From Candidatus Pacearchaeota archaeon (lineage in GTDB: Archaea; Nanobdellota; Nanobdellia; Pacearchaeales; GW2011-AR1): a stretch of 18,330 nt of DNA. Position 1 is the first letter of the stretch, and every line of letters starts with the position of its first letter. The notes below the pieces were generated by a model. It saw only the letters and a list, made by a program, of their open reading frames with translations, had not been told where the DNA came from and did not search any database. This document shows positions 1-6,518 of the stretch, one piece after another. A program made the position numbers and the translations under genes. The stretch spans positions 1-18,330 of the forward strand of contig JACPLS010000073.1 of the NCBI GenBank assembly GCA_016186375.1. The letters run 5' to 3'.

Positions 1-2
1 GA

Positions 3-884
3 TTTAAAAATCCAGTCGGCTTATCAGCTGGATTTGATAAAAATGCAGAACTTATAAATATTCTCCCTTCGATTGGTTTCGGTTTTATGGAAGTTGGAAG
101 TATTACAGCCAGGCAATGCGAGGGAAATGTGGGGATAAGGTTAAAGAGATTGCCAAAAAAAAAGAGCATATGGGTAAATATGGGATTAAATAATAAAGGA
201 GCAAATGCAATATCCAATAAATTGAAAAATAAAAAGTTTAAGGTTCCAATCGGAATAAGTATTGCAAAAACAAATTGTAAAGAAACTACTGATACAGAAA
301 AAGGGATTAATGACTATATTGAAACAATTAAGATATTTGAAAGTAAAAATATAGGAGACTTTTTTGTTTTGAACATAAGCTGCCCCAATTCTTATGGCGG
401 GCAAACATTTCATAATCCCGGACTTTATGAAAGGTTATTGAAAGAAATAGTTAAAATCAAAATAAAAAAACCTATATTTGTTAAATTATCTCCGGATTTA
501 AGCAAAAAGAATATTGATAAAATAATAAATATCTCAGATAAATATATAATAAAGGGTTTTGTATGCTCTAATTTGACGAAAAAGCACTCATTTAGAAAAG
601 GTGGGCTATCTGGAAAAGCTGTTGAAGAAAAGGCTAATAGAATGATAAAGTACATTTATAAAAAAACAAGAGGTAAATTTATTATAATTGGTGTTGGTGG
701 TATATTCTCTGCTGAAGATGCTTACAAAAAAATTAAGCTTGGAGCCAGCTTAGTTGAACTTATTACTGGCTTGATTTACCAAGGGCCAGGATTAATAAGT
801 AAAATAAATAGTGAAATAGTTAAATTGTTAAATCAAGATAATTATTCCAATATCAAGGAGGCAATAGGAAAAGGTATAAAATGA
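3..884 (+). CDS. pyrD: Dihydroorotate dehydrogenase, class 2-like, 5' end missing
   Basis: Oxidises dihydroorotate to orotate in pyrimidine synthesis, using FMN; class 2 enzymes pass electrons to membrane quinone. The frame is open from base 3 and already reads NPVGLSAGFDKNAE upstream of the first ATG at 87, so the gene begins outside the window. Family marks seen: the AGFDKN loop, MGLNNKGA (the class 2 MGFNNxG motif), the active-site loop NISCPNSYGG, GGLSGKA, and the FMN-phosphate loops GVGGIFSAEDA and ELITGLIYQGP. The catalytic-base position, serine in typical class 2 enzymes, is cysteine here (codon 381-383), as in class 1; the Arg of the usual SPNTPGLR stretch is also absent. Its stop overlaps the next ATG (ATGA), so it is translationally coupled to the VKOR gene. 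The family is certain; the electron acceptor is inferred. Confidence 0.93.
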   Translation, partial: FKNPVGLSAGFDKNAELINILPSIGFGFMEVGSITARQCEGNVGIRLKRLPKKKSIWVNMGLNNKGANAISNKLKNKKFKVPIGISIAKTNCKETTDTEKGINDYIETIKIFESKNIGDFFVLNISCPNSYGGQTFHNPGLYERLLKEIVKIKIKKPIFVKLSPDLSKKNIDKIINISDKYIIKGFVCSNLTKKHSFRKGGLSGKAVEEKANRMIKYIYKKTRGKFIIIGVGGIFSAEDAYKKIKLGASLVELITGLIYQGPGLISKINSEIVKLLNQDNYSNIKEAIGKGIK

Positions 885-1315
885 TAGTTAAGAAAAAAAC
901 TTTTTTCGCATCAATAATCGTCTTAGTAATAGTGTTAGAAATAATTCTATCTGTATATTTATTATATGCCCCAGGAAATAATTCTTACCTTTGCACTGTT
1001 CTTGGTTCTTGCTTAGAAGTGCAGGAATCTTTTTATGGAAAAATGTTTGGCGTTAAAGTTGCCCTTTTAGGGTTAATAAGCTTTATTTTACTTATCCTTC
1101 TCTATATATTATCATTATTATATAAAAAATTAAAGAATCTTTATTTTACAGCAACTTTAATCGGAGGATTTTTCGCTGCTTATTTTCTTATTATTCAGTT
1201 TTTCATACTTAGAAAAATATGCTCAACCTGTGTCCTTATAGATTCCCTGATGATATTGCTTTTAATTTTTAGTATCAAAGAATTTAGTTTTCATAAAAGG
1301 GAAGGAAAAAAATGA
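881..1315 (+). CDS. VKOR-family thiol/quinone oxidoreductase
   Basis: 144-residue membrane protein of the vitamin K epoxide reductase family, whose bacterial and archaeal members make disulfides outside the membrane by passing electrons from a DsbA-like partner to quinone. Four hydrophobic helices lie at about 10-30, 59-80, 89-110 and 119-131. The loop cysteines are C38 and C44, followed by the conserved Ser (S50) and Tyr-Gly; the active-site pair is C114-S-T-C117 at the start of the last helix, as the family requires. No fused thioredoxin domain is present, so a separate partner is expected; none is visible in this window. The start overlaps the pyrD stop by ATGA and the end overlaps the next ATG the same way, so the three genes form an operon. 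Both pyrD and this gene may use quinone, an inference from family membership. Confidence 0.9.
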   Translation: MIVKKKTFFASIIVLVIVLEIILSVYLLYAPGNNSYLCTVLGSCLEVQESFYGKMFGVKVALLGLISFILLILLYILSLLYKKLKNLYFTATLIGGFFAAYFLIIQFFILRKICSTCVLIDSLMILLLIFSIKEFSFHKREGKK

Positions 1316-1728
1316 AAAAAAAGATATTTTTATTCTTTATTTTGACATTTTTACTTAATTTATTCTGGGAAGTTTGGCATTCATTACTTTATAATTGGAA
1401 TAAACTACCTTTACAGAACGATGTCTATTTTTACATCTTAAGAATTCTATATTCTACTTTAGGAGATTTGATTCTATTAGGAATAATCTTCTTATTATTA
1501 TCAATTAAAAATATGAATATAAAATGGTTAAATAAGCCATCTAAATTGGATTATATATTAATTATATTTTCAGGATTAGTTTTGTCTATTTTTATAGAAT
1601 TTCGCGCATTAACTGAAGGTAGATGGTTTTATAATGATTTAATGCCGACAATTCTTGGGGTTGGCATTACACCTCTTTTACAGCTCTTTACAACTTTCAT
1701 CTTCGCACTTTGGTTAATAGAGGAGTAA
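1312..1728 (+). CDS. Four-helix membrane protein, function unknown
   Basis: 138 residues with four hydrophobic segments at about 3-22, 43-65, 79-98 and 114-136. Polar residues inside or beside helices look conserved in style: FWEVWH near residue 20, STLGD at 48-52, IEFRALTEGRW at 95-105, and MPTILGVGITPLLQL at 111-125. I associate this pattern (E/R/W-rich loop, then a glycine-rich TPLLQ helix) with an unnamed small membrane family in bacteria and archaea, but I cannot name a function. The gene starts inside the stop of the VKOR gene (ATGA), with a GGAAGG ribosome-binding site a few bases upstream, so it is the last gene of the pyrD-VKOR operon. Confidence 0.8.
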   Translation: MKKKIFLFFILTFLLNLFWEVWHSLLYNWNKLPLQNDVYFYILRILYSTLGDLILLGIIFLLLSIKNMNIKWLNKPSKLDYILIIFSGLVLSIFIEFRALTEGRWFYNDLMPTILGVGITPLLQLFTTFIFALWLIEE

Positions 1729-1751
1729 AGTTTTGGTTAATTCGCTGGTGA

Positions 1752-2021
1752 AACAAGAAAGAGAAAGTAAAAATCAACAAGGCATATTTGGAAAAAGATT
1801 AGCATCTGTCTGCTTTCGGAGAATTTCTTTTAAAGTTTGAAATTCCGGAGAAAATATCAAAAAGATTAGAAAGACTTTATAAAAGAATTAAAAAGATAGG
1901 CGAATTGAATCTCAAAGAAGTATTAGATATTTTTAAAGAAAATCAAGAAATAGAAATTACATTAATTAAAGATAAAATGATTTCAGACAAAATCAAGGAT
2001 GATATCATAAAAGAATTCTAA
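1752..2021 (+). pseudogene. Decayed ORF with in-frame TAG and no start
   Basis: Frame open from just after a TGA at 1749 to a TAA at 2019-2021, broken once by TAG at 1800-1802. The 72 codons after the TAG give a normal-looking, helical, Lys/Glu-rich protein: it begins HLSAFGEFLLKFEIPEKISK and ends KIKDDIIKEF. The 16 codons before the TAG (ending INKAYLEKD) continue in the same style, yet no ATG, GTG or TTG start precedes them. I do not recognise the family. Likely the 3' part of a broken gene left after the operon; read-through or a missed frameshift nearer 1740 is possible but less likely. Confidence 0.5.
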
Positions 2022-2091
2022 CTCTTGATATGGATAACTGCATTGTTTAAGTACACTACTTCTTAAATAATACCTACTAATATATTAAGGG

Positions 2092-2184
2092 CTACAAATA
2101 TTTTATTCTACCTTTCGATATAATAACCTCGTACTTACCAAATTTACACTTTTTCTTCTTCAAACTTGTAGCCCCAACTACTTT
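2092..2184 (-). pseudogene. C-terminal gene remnant with FGKYEVI motif
   Basis: On the minus strand, 30 codons run from a TAA (2185-2187) to a TAG (2092-2094) with no start codon. The end reads CKFGKYEVIISKGRIKYL. A similar motif, FEKYEVITSER, ends a second startless frame at 5017-5196, and most base differences between the two fall at third codon positions, which suggests both descend from a once-translated protein. Family not recognised. Confidence 0.4.
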
Positions 2185-2219
2185 TTATATTTTTATTAAT
2201 AAAACAAGTATAAAAATAT

Positions 2220-2240
2220 AATTTTATCGAAGATAAAATT
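2220..2240. repeat. 9-bp perfect hairpin
   Basis: AATTTTATC and GATAAAATT flank a 3-base GAA loop. It is AT-rich and short; it could end a transcript from either side or be chance. Confidence 0.4.
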
Positions 2241-2341
2241 ACTAATAATTTTTTTAACTAAAGCAAAATTAGACAATTTCAATTAGAGGGAAGTATTATG
2301 GTTTAGTGTATTTAAGTGACTGATTTTTGGCAGTTATCCAT

Positions 2342-2386
2342 TAGAGAACTGCGTACAAAATGTCATACAATCAACGCAGTTCTCTA
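2342..2386. repeat. 12-bp perfect inverted repeat, 21-bp loop
   Basis: TAGAGAACTGCG (2342-2353) is followed after 21 bases by its exact reverse complement CGCAGTTCTCTA (2375-2386). The arms are much richer in G and C than the surroundings, so chance is unlikely. It lies about 30 bp beyond the stop of the PIN toxin gene on that gene's strand, so a transcription-end hairpin is one reading; a mobile-element end is another. Confidence 0.7.
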
Positions 2387-2416
2387 TATCTATCACTCTC
2401 TCTTGCCCAATCACTC

Positions 2417-2830
2417 TTAAGGCTCATTATAATGTTTCTCAAAGAACTCTATTGCATTCACTATACGCGCATTTTTATAAGATTTCAATGCTAAAAGATG
2501 AGAATCCCCAGAAACAATAAAGTCCGCATTTGATTCAATGGCACATTCCAAGATGATATTATCATCAGGATCTTCGTCCACAACTTTAACTTTGTTTTGG
2601 GGAATAACGATTTCCATAATTTCAATGAGTTGCTTTACAGCACTTTCCACATGTTCTTTGGAAAAACCAAATCTATGCCGTGAGATAACTTTTTCAAATT
2701 CCTTGATAATCTCTGGAGAAGTAATGAGCTTTATCTTCCCTAATTTCGCTAGCTTTAAGAGTTCAAATTGCTTTCCTTGAACTATCGTTGCAGAGACAAG
2801 AACATTTGTGTCAGGAACTACCTTTAGCAT
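2417..2830 (-). CDS. PIN-domain toxin (VapC-like / COG1569-type)
   Basis: Putative RNase toxin of the PIN family, 137 residues. The acidic metal-binding set is visible: D7 in PDTNVLVS, E44 in SPEIIKEFE, D90 in DPDDN, and D109 in VSGDSHLLAL, all in the right order and spacing. The frame opens further up (2854), but ATG at 2830 is preceded by AAAGGAGAAGC, a clear ribosome-binding site, and gives the usual PIN N-terminus. It overlaps the antitoxin gene by 20 bp, so both are co-translated, typical of a type II toxin-antitoxin pair. Expected role: cleaves RNA unless held by the AbrB-type partner. Target RNA unknown. Confidence 0.9.
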   Translation of the reverse strand: MLKVVPDTNVLVSATIVQGKQFELLKLAKLGKIKLITSPEIIKEFEKVISRHRFGFSKEHVESAVKQLIEIMEIVIPQNKVKVVDEDPDDNIILECAIESNADFIVSGDSHLLALKSYKNARIVNAIEFFEKHYNEP

Positions 2831-3101
2831 GCTTCTCCTTTCTATGAAAAGCAATTTCGGTTTCTATATCTTCTTTCCCGACATTTTTGCTTGAAGCAGT
2901 TTTCCATAACGAGCTGAATGTTTTTTCCAATTCTTTGGTGTCTCGGACTTTTTCCAGATTTTTGACTCTTTTGAGTATTATTGAATCATCCATGTCATAC
3001 ACAATAAACTTCTCACCTTCCTCAATCTCGTTTCTTTGTCTGATATCTTGAGGTATGACTACTTGCCCTTTCGATGTTATTTTAGTTATTTCTATGTTCA
3101 T
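2811..3101 (-). CDS. AbrB/SpoVT-type antitoxin
   Basis: 96 residues; residues 5-45 are a swapped-hairpin AbrB DNA-binding domain (ITKITSKGQVVIPQDIRQRN, then EEGEKFIVYDMDDSIILKRV). The remaining charged tail (about 46-96) should wrap and block the PIN toxin encoded next. The ATG at 3101 lies about 14 nt after the expected transcription start of a TATA promoter (3138-3146), and a palindrome (3107-3121) covers that start, fitting self-repression by the antitoxin or the complex. The 3' end overlaps the toxin start. Confidence 0.92.
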   Translation of the reverse strand: MNIEITKITSKGQVVIPQDIRQRNEIEEGEKFIVYDMDDSIILKRVKNLEKVRDTKELEKTFSSLWKTASSKNVGKEDIETEIAFHRKEKHAKGSS

Positions 3102-3106
3102 AGTAT

Positions 3107-3130
3107 AATCTTAATAAGATTAGTAAGATT
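3107..3130. promoter_or_regulatory. Palindromic operator of AbrB/PIN pair
   Basis: AATCTTA-A-TAAGATT (3107-3121) is a perfect 15-bp palindrome just upstream of the antitoxin ATG; a third half-site TAAGATT follows at 3124-3130. It sits over the predicted transcription start. A TAAGA/TCTTA palindrome is placed the same way at the second AbrB locus (16610-16625). Confidence 0.65.
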
Positions 3131-3137
3131 GTTCTTA

Positions 3138-3146
3138 TTTATAAAT
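3138..3146 (-). promoter_or_regulatory. TATA box of AbrB/PIN operon
   Basis: ATTTATAAA read on the minus strand, about 40 bp upstream of the ATG at 3101. This places transcription start near 3116, inside the palindrome. Confidence 0.6.
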
Positions 3147-3278
3147 CTTTCTGTTCCGGGGGCTTTGTGTCTTATCCAGAAATAATGTCCTCTCGACAAA
3201 CAAGATAAGTTTTTAGCAAATTAAAGAATAGGGCTTGAAGCTAAATTACTTTTGACGCAAACCTAGAAAAACGATAGA

Positions 3279-3286
3279 TATAAATA
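3279..3286 (+). promoter_or_regulatory. TATA box, leaderless spacing to 3308
   Basis: TATAAATA centred about 26 nt before the ATG at 3308, the spacing expected for a leaderless archaeal transcript. Confidence 0.5.
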
Positions 3287-3307
3287 CTTCTTGTTATGAA
3301 TAATGTC

Positions 3308-3418
3308 ATGAGAATTAATAAAGAAATCAAAGTATTAGTCGAATCAAATTATAAATCTATTTTAAATATTAAATCAGTCGTTTTTTCATACTCTATAGTC
3401 TCTAAAGCCTTTCAATAA
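3308..3418 (+). CDS. Small 36-residue protein, hypothetical
   Basis: ATG at 3308 is about 26 nt downstream of TATAAATA, which argues for a real leaderless start; an in-frame ATG at 3296 would add four residues. The protein begins MRINKEIKVLVESNYKSI and ends VSKAFQ, with a basic amphipathic N-terminus and a short hydrophobic stretch (SVVFSYSIV). No family recognised. It may be a true microprotein or the surviving N-terminus of a lost gene. It is followed after 120 bp by another tiny gene with its own promoter-like box. Confidence 0.4.
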   Translation: MRINKEIKVLVESNYKSILNIKSVVFSYSIVSKAFQ

Positions 3419-3474
3419 GTTTTAGGCTGAGAGACAATTTCTTTTAACACGATTTACTATATTGTTTCTCTGCT

Positions 3475-3534
3475 AATATAAGATTTTCTGCAGGGCTTTG
3501 GAAAAATAGAAGAAATAAAACAAACATAAGGAGG
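3475..3534 (+). promoter_or_regulatory. TATA-like box and strong ribosome-binding site
   Basis: CTAATATAAG (about 3475-3482) followed by AGGAGG at 3529-3534, four bases before the ATG at 3539. This is the strongest Shine-Dalgarno site in the window and sets the start of the 63-residue gene. Confidence 0.6.
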
Positions 3535-3538
3535 AAAA

Positions 3539-3730
3539 ATGACAACAAAACAAATTTCAAATCATGGCGAAATTGAAGAACTCTTGCAATTAGAAGCTTG
3601 GATAAGGCATTATGCGATACTAAGTGAAGGCTCAAACCCAATCATGCCTTTAGAATTGCTACGAAATAGCTATTTGTTGCAAGGACAAAAGCCGTATGAA
3701 TATGTTCATCAAGTACAAAGAGAAAGTTAA
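3539..3730 (+). CDS. Small 63-residue protein, hypothetical
   Basis: Start fixed by AGGAGG just upstream. The protein is helical and mildly acidic at first (HGEIEELLQLEAWIRHYAIL), then has PIMPLELLRNSYLL and a polar end (EYVHQVQRES). No membrane segment, no cysteine, no known motif. It could be a small regulator or part of a toxin-antitoxin-like module, but nothing in the sequence proves that. The ribosome-binding site and a plausible promoter make it a real gene rather than a chance frame. Confidence 0.65.
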   Translation: MTTKQISNHGEIEELLQLEAWIRHYAILSEGSNPIMPLELLRNSYLLQGQKPYEYVHQVQRES

Positions 3731-3752
3731 ATAAATTTTATTTATTTATAAT

Positions 3753-4943
3753 TTAATCTGGAATATTCCAATTAAGTTTAGCAGCGCTGATTTTAATTTC
3801 AGACTTTGTAAAAGAGAGTTTTTCCTTGATTTTATCTTGTTTTTTCCTTGACTTTTCCAACTCGTTTTCCAAAGACTTTGATTCAACAAGAAGATTAGAT
3901 AACTTTCTTTCAATATTAATTTTATCTTTTTCAATGGACGATAGAGACTTATTCTGAAGAGATGAATTTTTCTCCTTAATTTTTTTCAATTTTTCTTGAA
4001 TTTTCATTTCTGGCCTAACCTGTTCAATAATTACCCCAAGAATTAATTCTGCATCGCTACTTAATCCAGAAAGGAAATTTTCTTTATATGATTTGATTAT
4101 TTTACTCTTTTTATCATCGTTATGGAAAAGCTTTAATAGATATTTTAAGTCAATCTGCTCTTTTAGTGAAGTTATCTCGCTATTTAGAATATTTTTTTCT
4201 TCTTGCAAATTATTTTTATCCACTAAAATTTCCTTGTACAACGAACTATTAATAAGTAAACTTAATTCTTTCTCTTTATTTTGTTTTTCTTTTAAGGAGT
4301 TATTCATTTTTTCAGAAATTGTAACAAATTCAATTTCATTATCAGAGATAGCTGAATTTACAGAATTATAGTTTTCGAGAAGATTATTCAAACTTGACAA
4401 TTGCATCTCTTTTTCAAAAATATTTTTATTTGCACTGAATAAATTTCTATGAAGATTAAAAAATTCTATTATTAGAGCTTTATTCTGTTCGAGTTCTTTT
4501 CCTATAAGAATTGTTGCCTTTTCAAAACTACTATGAGAGGAATGCATGAATTTTGTTAAGGTATTATTAATATCTTCTGCGTATTCTTTAACTTCTAATT
4601 CCTTATAGTTTGCTTCATTAACCAGATAATCTGTTAATTTTTCCAAATGTGAAATATAAATCTTTAAGTTGTCTAATGTGATTAATTTTATTTTTTCAAT
4701 TTCTTTTCTCTTACTAAGGTCTATATTTTTCAATATTTTTATTTGTTCATTAAGGTCAGAAGAAAAACGTAAAACATTTTCACGTATTTCCTTTTTAACA
4801 ATATCTTTTTCTTTTTCAATTGTTTGTAATTCTGAAACAATTTTTGATTGAAGCTTTTCGAAAGGTAAATCTATAACCCCAATATGTTCATCAAATTTTT
4901 CTTCTTTTCTAAATAAATTTCTTAAAAATTCTTTTATTGCCAT
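3753..4943 (-). CDS. Long coiled-coil protein, unknown function
   Basis: 396 residues, almost entirely alpha-helical and rich in Lys, Glu, Leu, Ile, Ser and Asn. Heptad-like coiled-coil stretches lie at about 30-95, 205-275 and 310-385. The N-terminus MAIKEFLRNLFRKEEKFDEH is amphipathic and basic, possibly a membrane-surface anchor; HIGVIDLPFEKLQ links it to the coil. No signal peptide, transmembrane helix, ATP-binding site or hinge is seen, so it is not an SMC or Rad50 ATPase. A TATA-like TTAATATAAG (4961-4970) lies about 22 nt before the ATG. Perhaps a scaffold or cell-surface/cytoskeletal element; that is a guess. It stands alone between short genes and decayed sequence. Confidence 0.8.
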   Translation of the reverse strand: MAIKEFLRNLFRKEEKFDEHIGVIDLPFEKLQSKIVSELQTIEKEKDIVKKEIRENVLRFSSDLNEQIKILKNIDLSKRKEIEKIKLITLDNLKIYISHLEKLTDYLVNEANYKELEVKEYAEDINNTLTKFMHSSHSSFEKATILIGKELEQNKALIIEFFNLHRNLFSANKNIFEKEMQLSSLNNLLENYNSVNSAISDNEIEFVTISEKMNNSLKEKQNKEKELSLLINSSLYKEILVDKNNLQEEKNILNSEITSLKEQIDLKYLLKLFHNDDKKSKIIKSYKENFLSGLSSDAELILGVIIEQVRPEMKIQEKLKKIKEKNSSLQNKSLSSIEKDKINIERKLSNLLVESKSLENELEKSRKKQDKIKEKLSFTKSEIKISAAKLNWNIPD

Positions 4944-5016
4944 ACATATTGATATTTTAGCTTATATTAAGGCTTTCGCTTTGTAGATAATTAGTTATTT
5001 ACAGAATATTGGTTTA

Positions 5017-5196
5017 TCACCTTTCTGACGTAATTACTTCGTATTTTTCAAAATTATCAAGGCAGTACCATCTGTTTCCTTGAGAAAAAACATTCCAAGG
5101 TAAACTGCTATAACCATAAATAATTCTATCATTATTGGGATTTTCTAGTGAATATATGTCAGGATCTTTGGATAGTAAATGCGCACTAACAGAAAG
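5017..5196 (-). pseudogene. C-terminal gene remnant with FEKYEVI motif
   Basis: On the minus strand a 59-codon frame runs from a TGA (5197-5199) to a TGA (5017-5019) with no ATG, GTG or TTG start. Its second half reads like real protein: IIYGYSSLPWNVF, RWYCLDNFEKYEVITSER. It shares the F-x-K-Y-E-V-I-x-S ending with the remnant at 2092-2184. It overlaps the first 40 bp of the plus-strand gene at 5156, so one of the two is not translated there. Family not recognised. Confidence 0.4.
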
Positions 5197-5404
5197 TCAA
5201 GAAAGTGTTAGAGTTGTGAGAGAATGTCGTTACTGTGATAAAAGTTTATCAATACCGGAAAGGACTTTAAAAGCTGTTGAATCAGCAAGAAAAAACGGTA
5301 ATAATCAGAAACTCCTTAATTCTGATCAAGGAGGCTTTTTTATCAGTTCAGGAGGTTATTATTATTGTAACAGAAATTGTTTTCAAATGTATACAGAAGA
5401 TTAA
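5156..5404 (+). CDS. Small four-cysteine (zinc-binding?) protein
   Basis: 82 residues from ATG at 5156; a TTG at 5135 in frame would add seven residues. C24-x2-C27 (ECRYCDK) and C71-x3-C75 (YYYCNRNC) could hold one zinc ion; the second half (GGYYYCNRNCFQMY) resembles the end of TRASH/YHS-type fingers, where aromatic residues precede CxxxC and F follows. The middle (about 34-60) is polar and helical. A CATAAATAA box at 5115-5123 lies about 37 nt upstream. No partner gene is evident. Its N-terminal codons overlap a minus-strand remnant, so the true start could be further in. Confidence 0.6.
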   Translation: MSGSLDSKCALTESQESVRVVRECRYCDKSLSIPERTLKAVESARKNGNNQKLLNSDQGGFFISSGGYYYCNRNCFQMYTED

Positions 5405-5460
5405 ACTCCAATATTAAATATATCATAAATATGGTAGGATATTTTAATTATTGACAAAGA

Positions 5461-5467
5461 TTATAAC
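5461..5467 (+). promoter_or_regulatory. TATA box, leaderless spacing to 5489
   Basis: TTATAAC centred 25-26 nt before the ATG at 5489. Confidence 0.45.
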
Positions 5468-5488
5468 GCTTTAATAATTATTATTAAT

Positions 5489-5947
5489 ATGCCTGCTAAT
5501 ACAAATAGATTTTTCTCTATTGTTAAAAGAGACGGCAGAGACTATGTTGAAATAAAATATCCTCTTGGTAGAGAGAATGTTAATAAATTTATTCCATATC
5601 AAGGTTTTCATGATTTATTAAATGAATTTAGCCAATCAACTTATCATGAAAATGATACAATTAAAGCAAAAGAATTTAGAGTATTATTAAATAAATCTCA
5701 TTATAGAGTTTATTCTCCTCCAGAAGTTTATGTACATAGGTGGGGGTTTGGAGGGGAAGTGGGAAGTGCCACTATATTTAAAAAAGATGGAAAATTAGTT
5801 TTAGTAAGTTTAAAATTGCATTGTTGGGATACGTTATCTGATGATTCTGAAGATTATCCAACAGGCAATAGAGAAATAACATCGCTTTTGGAAGATGATC
5901 CTTTGGCAATGAACCTTTTTGAAAAAATAAGAGTGTTAGGGGAATAG
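5489..5947 (+). CDS. Unknown soluble protein, 152 residues
   Basis: Not recognised. No membrane segment or signal peptide. Visible features: an early beta-like stretch (FFSIVKRDGRDYVEIKYPL), a charged middle, a Gly/aromatic segment VHRWGFGGEVGSATIFKKDG (about 82-101), and an acidic end (SDDSEDYPTG, then LLEDDPLAMNLFEKI). It looks like a compact alpha/beta domain. The ATG follows TTATAAC at leaderless distance. It ends in TAG, showing TAG acts as an ordinary stop in this genome. It is isolated, between decayed sequence and a convergent regulator gene, and may be accessory. Confidence 0.65.
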   Translation: MPANTNRFFSIVKRDGRDYVEIKYPLGRENVNKFIPYQGFHDLLNEFSQSTYHENDTIKAKEFRVLLNKSHYRVYSPPEVYVHRWGFGGEVGSATIFKKDGKLVLVSLKLHCWDTLSDDSEDYPTGNREITSLLEDDPLAMNLFEKIRVLGE

Positions 5948-5965
5948 TCAGTAATTGAAAGTTAA

Positions 5966-6451
5966 TTATTTTTTTAAGACAACAACATTAGTCATTCCTC
6001 TTCTCTTTCTTTCAACTATATCTTTGCCTTCTAATCTATCTAAAATTCTTGTAATCTTTGCCTTTCCAAATCCTGTTTTTTCTATCAAATCTGCTTGGAA
6101 AATAGTTCTTTCTCCCTGTATTAGCTTCAATACTGATTTTTCATCTGGTGTTAATTCTGAAACATCGATTTTTCTTTTTTGCCCATTATCTTTAATTTTT
6201 TTTATTACGACTTTCTCTTTTGGCTTTGAAAATATTAAAATAAGGCCTATTATTGCTAGAATACCTGTAATAGCTAAGGCAAGATAAGTTTGCTGATTTA
6301 TTGTTTTATAAGCAGGGCAACTTAACCCTTGATGAACTGCAGGACATCCTTCTGTAACAATTTGTTTCATGGCATTATTAAAGAGAAATATAATGAATAT
6401 TATTAAAACCGTAATACCTATTATTAATATTCCAACGTTTTTGTTATCCAT
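5966..6451 (-). CDS. Membrane-tethered winged-helix regulator
   Basis: 161 residues. Two membrane helices (about 7-24 and 56-75) bracket a loop with two cysteines, C36 and C45 (EGCPAVHQGLSCPAY). The positively charged stretch after helix 2 (SKPKEKVVIKKIK) puts the C-terminal half in the cytoplasm and the loop outside. Residues about 99-160 are a MarR/IclR-like winged helix: LTPDEKSVLKLI, FQADLIEKTGFGKAKITRIL (recognition helix), RLEGKDIVERKRRGMTNVVVL (wing). Expected role: DNA binding controlled from the membrane, with the cysteine pair as a possible redox switch (inference). Such two-helix plus winged-helix proteins are common in DPANN archaea. Neighbour on the same strand: a membrane-anchored zincin. 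Confidence 0.85.
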   Translation of the reverse strand: MDNKNVGILIIGITVLIIFIIFLFNNAMKQIVTEGCPAVHQGLSCPAYKTINQQTYLALAITGILAIIGLILIFSKPKEKVVIKKIKDNGQKRKIDVSELTPDEKSVLKLIQGERTIFQADLIEKTGFGKAKITRILDRLEGKDIVERKRRGMTNVVVLKK

Positions 6452-6518
6452 TGAAAAGGTGGCAAATAGAGATTAAAAAAGCTTTCTGTTTGAAGTTTTT
6501 AATGTGATAAATTTTTCT

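Larger units (their letters stand above)
2022..2416. other. Gene-poor stretch with repeats and a remnant
   Basis: No intact gene seen. It holds a minus-strand C-terminal remnant (2092-2184), a 9-bp inverted pair (2089-2097 with 2166-2174), a small hairpin (2220-2240) and a 12-bp inverted repeat (2342-2386), each described separately. Base composition is strongly AT-rich. Confidence 0.6.

Noticed and set aside
2089..2175. Possible tRNA: GGGCTAC/GTAGCCC ends 86 nt apart
   Set aside because: The 7-bp ends look like an acceptor stem, but the interior has no D-arm guanines, no anticodon stem and no GTTCRA-type T-loop, and it overlaps a reading-frame remnant. Kept only as a 9-bp inverted pair.
2022..2416. 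Insertion sequence ends
   Set aside because: Inverted repeats exist but no transposase frame, target duplication or second copy can be seen in this window.
3444..3641. Minus-strand 65-codon hydrophobic frame
   Set aside because: Antisense to the 63-residue gene and its ribosome-binding site; no start signal of its own.
3753..4943. Coiled-coil protein as an SMC/Rad50-type ATPase
   Set aside because: No Walker A, signature or Walker B motif and no hinge; only generic heptads are visible.
5955..6287. Plus-strand 110-codon frame
   Set aside because: It lies antisense to the membrane winged-helix gene, which has clear domains; the hydrophobic Phe/Ile/Leu-rich translation is typical of an antisense shadow.
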